A DNA stretch of 5,688 nucleotides from Alphaproteobacteria bacterium HGW-Alphaproteobacteria-13 (GTDB lineage: Bacteria > Pseudomonadota > Alphaproteobacteria > Sphingomonadales > Sphingomonadaceae), in the NCBI GenBank assembly GCA_002842935.1, contig PHEM01000217.1, positions 1 through 5,688 on the forward strand. Direction: 5' to 3'. The notes beneath the pieces are model-generated. The model had not been told where the DNA came from, did no database searches, and was given only the letters and a program-made list of their open reading frames with translations. Each line of letters starts with the position of its first letter. Position 1 is the first letter of the stretch. Positions 5,177 to 5,688 of this stretch are shown here, piece by piece. The position numbers and the translations under genes were made by a program.

Positions 5177-5688
5177 ATGACCCTGCCCATTTCCCTCCGC
5201 GTCTTCGCCCTCTGCGCGCTGCTGATCCCGGCGGCGGTCTCCGCGCAGGATGAATCCGGCGGCGCGGAAAAGCGCACGCGCATCTTCCTCGGTCCGCAAA
5301 TCCAGCCCGCATGGCCGGGGGCGAAGAAGATGGCGTTCCGGCCCTATGCCGACATCTCCCGCGCGCCCGAAGGCACGCCCTTCGAATTCGAGGCGCCGGA
5401 CGAAAGCGCGGGCCTGTCGATCGTCCGCGCGCGCGGGTTCGAGTTCGGTCCCACGGTCGGCTTCATCGGCAAGCGCAGTGCGGCCGACATCGGCGCCGAT
5501 CTGCCCAAGGTCGGTTTCTCCGCAGAGGCGGGGGGCTTCGCGCAGGTCGAGCTGACGCCCTCCATCCGCCTGCGTCTGGAGGGCCGCAAGGGGTTGACGG
5601 GTCACAAGGGCTGGGTCGGCGAAGCGAGCGCCGACTATATCGCGCGCCGGGGCGACGACTGGCTGTTTTCGATCGGCCCGCGCGTGAC
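5177..5688 (+). CDS. MipA/OmpV-family outer-membrane protein, partial (continues past the right edge)
   Basis: About 170 residues are visible, roughly two-thirds of a typical 240-270-residue family member. A signal peptide covers residues 1-23 (basic Arg8, hydrophobic core FALCALLIPAA, cut after AVSA before QD). The mature part shows the family pattern: LGPQIQPAWPGAKK (usual form G-x-x-P-x-YPGS-x), FRPYADIS, then RARGFEFGPTVGFIGKR, ADIGADLPKVGFSAEAGGFAQVE, RLRLEGRKGLTGHKGWVGEASADY and WLFSIGPRV. Alternating hydrophobic residues fit an outer-membrane beta-barrel. The family is named for MltA-interacting protein, a scaffold for murein-remodelling enzymes, and for Vibrio OmpV; many members have no known role. 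ATG 5177 is set by AAGGA (5165-5169), seven bases upstream. A 106-base gap separates it from obg, so co-transcription is possible but unproven. I found no convincing promoter in the gap. Confidence 0.87.
   Translation, partial: MTLPISLRVFALCALLIPAAVSAQDESGGAEKRTRIFLGPQIQPAWPGAKKMAFRPYADISRAPEGTPFEFEAPDESAGLSIVRARGFEFGPTVGFIGKRSAADIGADLPKVGFSAEAGGFAQVELTPSIRLRLEGRKGLTGHKGWVGEASADYIARRGDDWLFSIGPRV

Overview
The window is GC-rich (codon third positions are mostly G or C) and looks chromosomal. The organism is most likely an alphaproteobacterium of the order Sphingomonadales. The support is a 348-residue Obg GTPase without the long C-terminal extension, MipA/OmpV and M28 exported proteins, and two kinds of intergenic palindrome. 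One kind is built on a CCCTCCCGC/GCGGGAGGG core and the other on GAGCGAAGTCGA; both resemble repeats I remember from sphingomonad genomes. The taxonomic call is inference, since no rRNA or other marker is present.

Layout, left to right. (1) 1-165, minus strand: the first 55 codons of an exported M28-family metallopeptidase, cut by the window edge. (2) 232-356: a 125-bp composite palindromic element with perfect 26-bp terminal inverted repeats, touching the stop codon of the next gene. (3) 357-1166, minus strand: a complete CitE-like HpcH/HpaI-family CoA-ester lyase. (4) A 67-bp divergent intergenic region, then 1234-2160 and 2162-2608, plus strand: a stomatin/prohibitin-like SPFH protein (QmcA type) followed one base later by its usual partner, a short NfeD-family membrane protein. 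(5) 2609-2787: a gap holding a large imperfect nested palindrome and a small operator-like palindrome. (6) 2788-3189, plus: a 133-residue four-helix membrane protein that I do not recognise. (7) 3257-3862, plus: a TetR-type regulator with a non-ATG start. (8) 3886-3967: a long palindrome with the same core as the one in region 5. (9) 4024-5070, plus: Obg (CgtA), a ribosome-assembly GTPase. (10) 5177 to the right edge, plus: the N-terminal two-thirds or so of a MipA/OmpV-family outer-membrane protein.

The clearest functional unit is the SPFH-NfeD pair, a membrane-scaffold module. The membrane protein and TetR gene may form a second small unit, but this rests only on order and spacing. The Obg, lyase, peptidase and MipA genes look like independent neighbours. 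I see no sign of a new multi-gene system, phage, insertion sequence, CRISPR array or RNA gene. The least explained parts are the palindromic repeats, the unrecognised membrane protein, and the unusual translation starts of tetR and obg.
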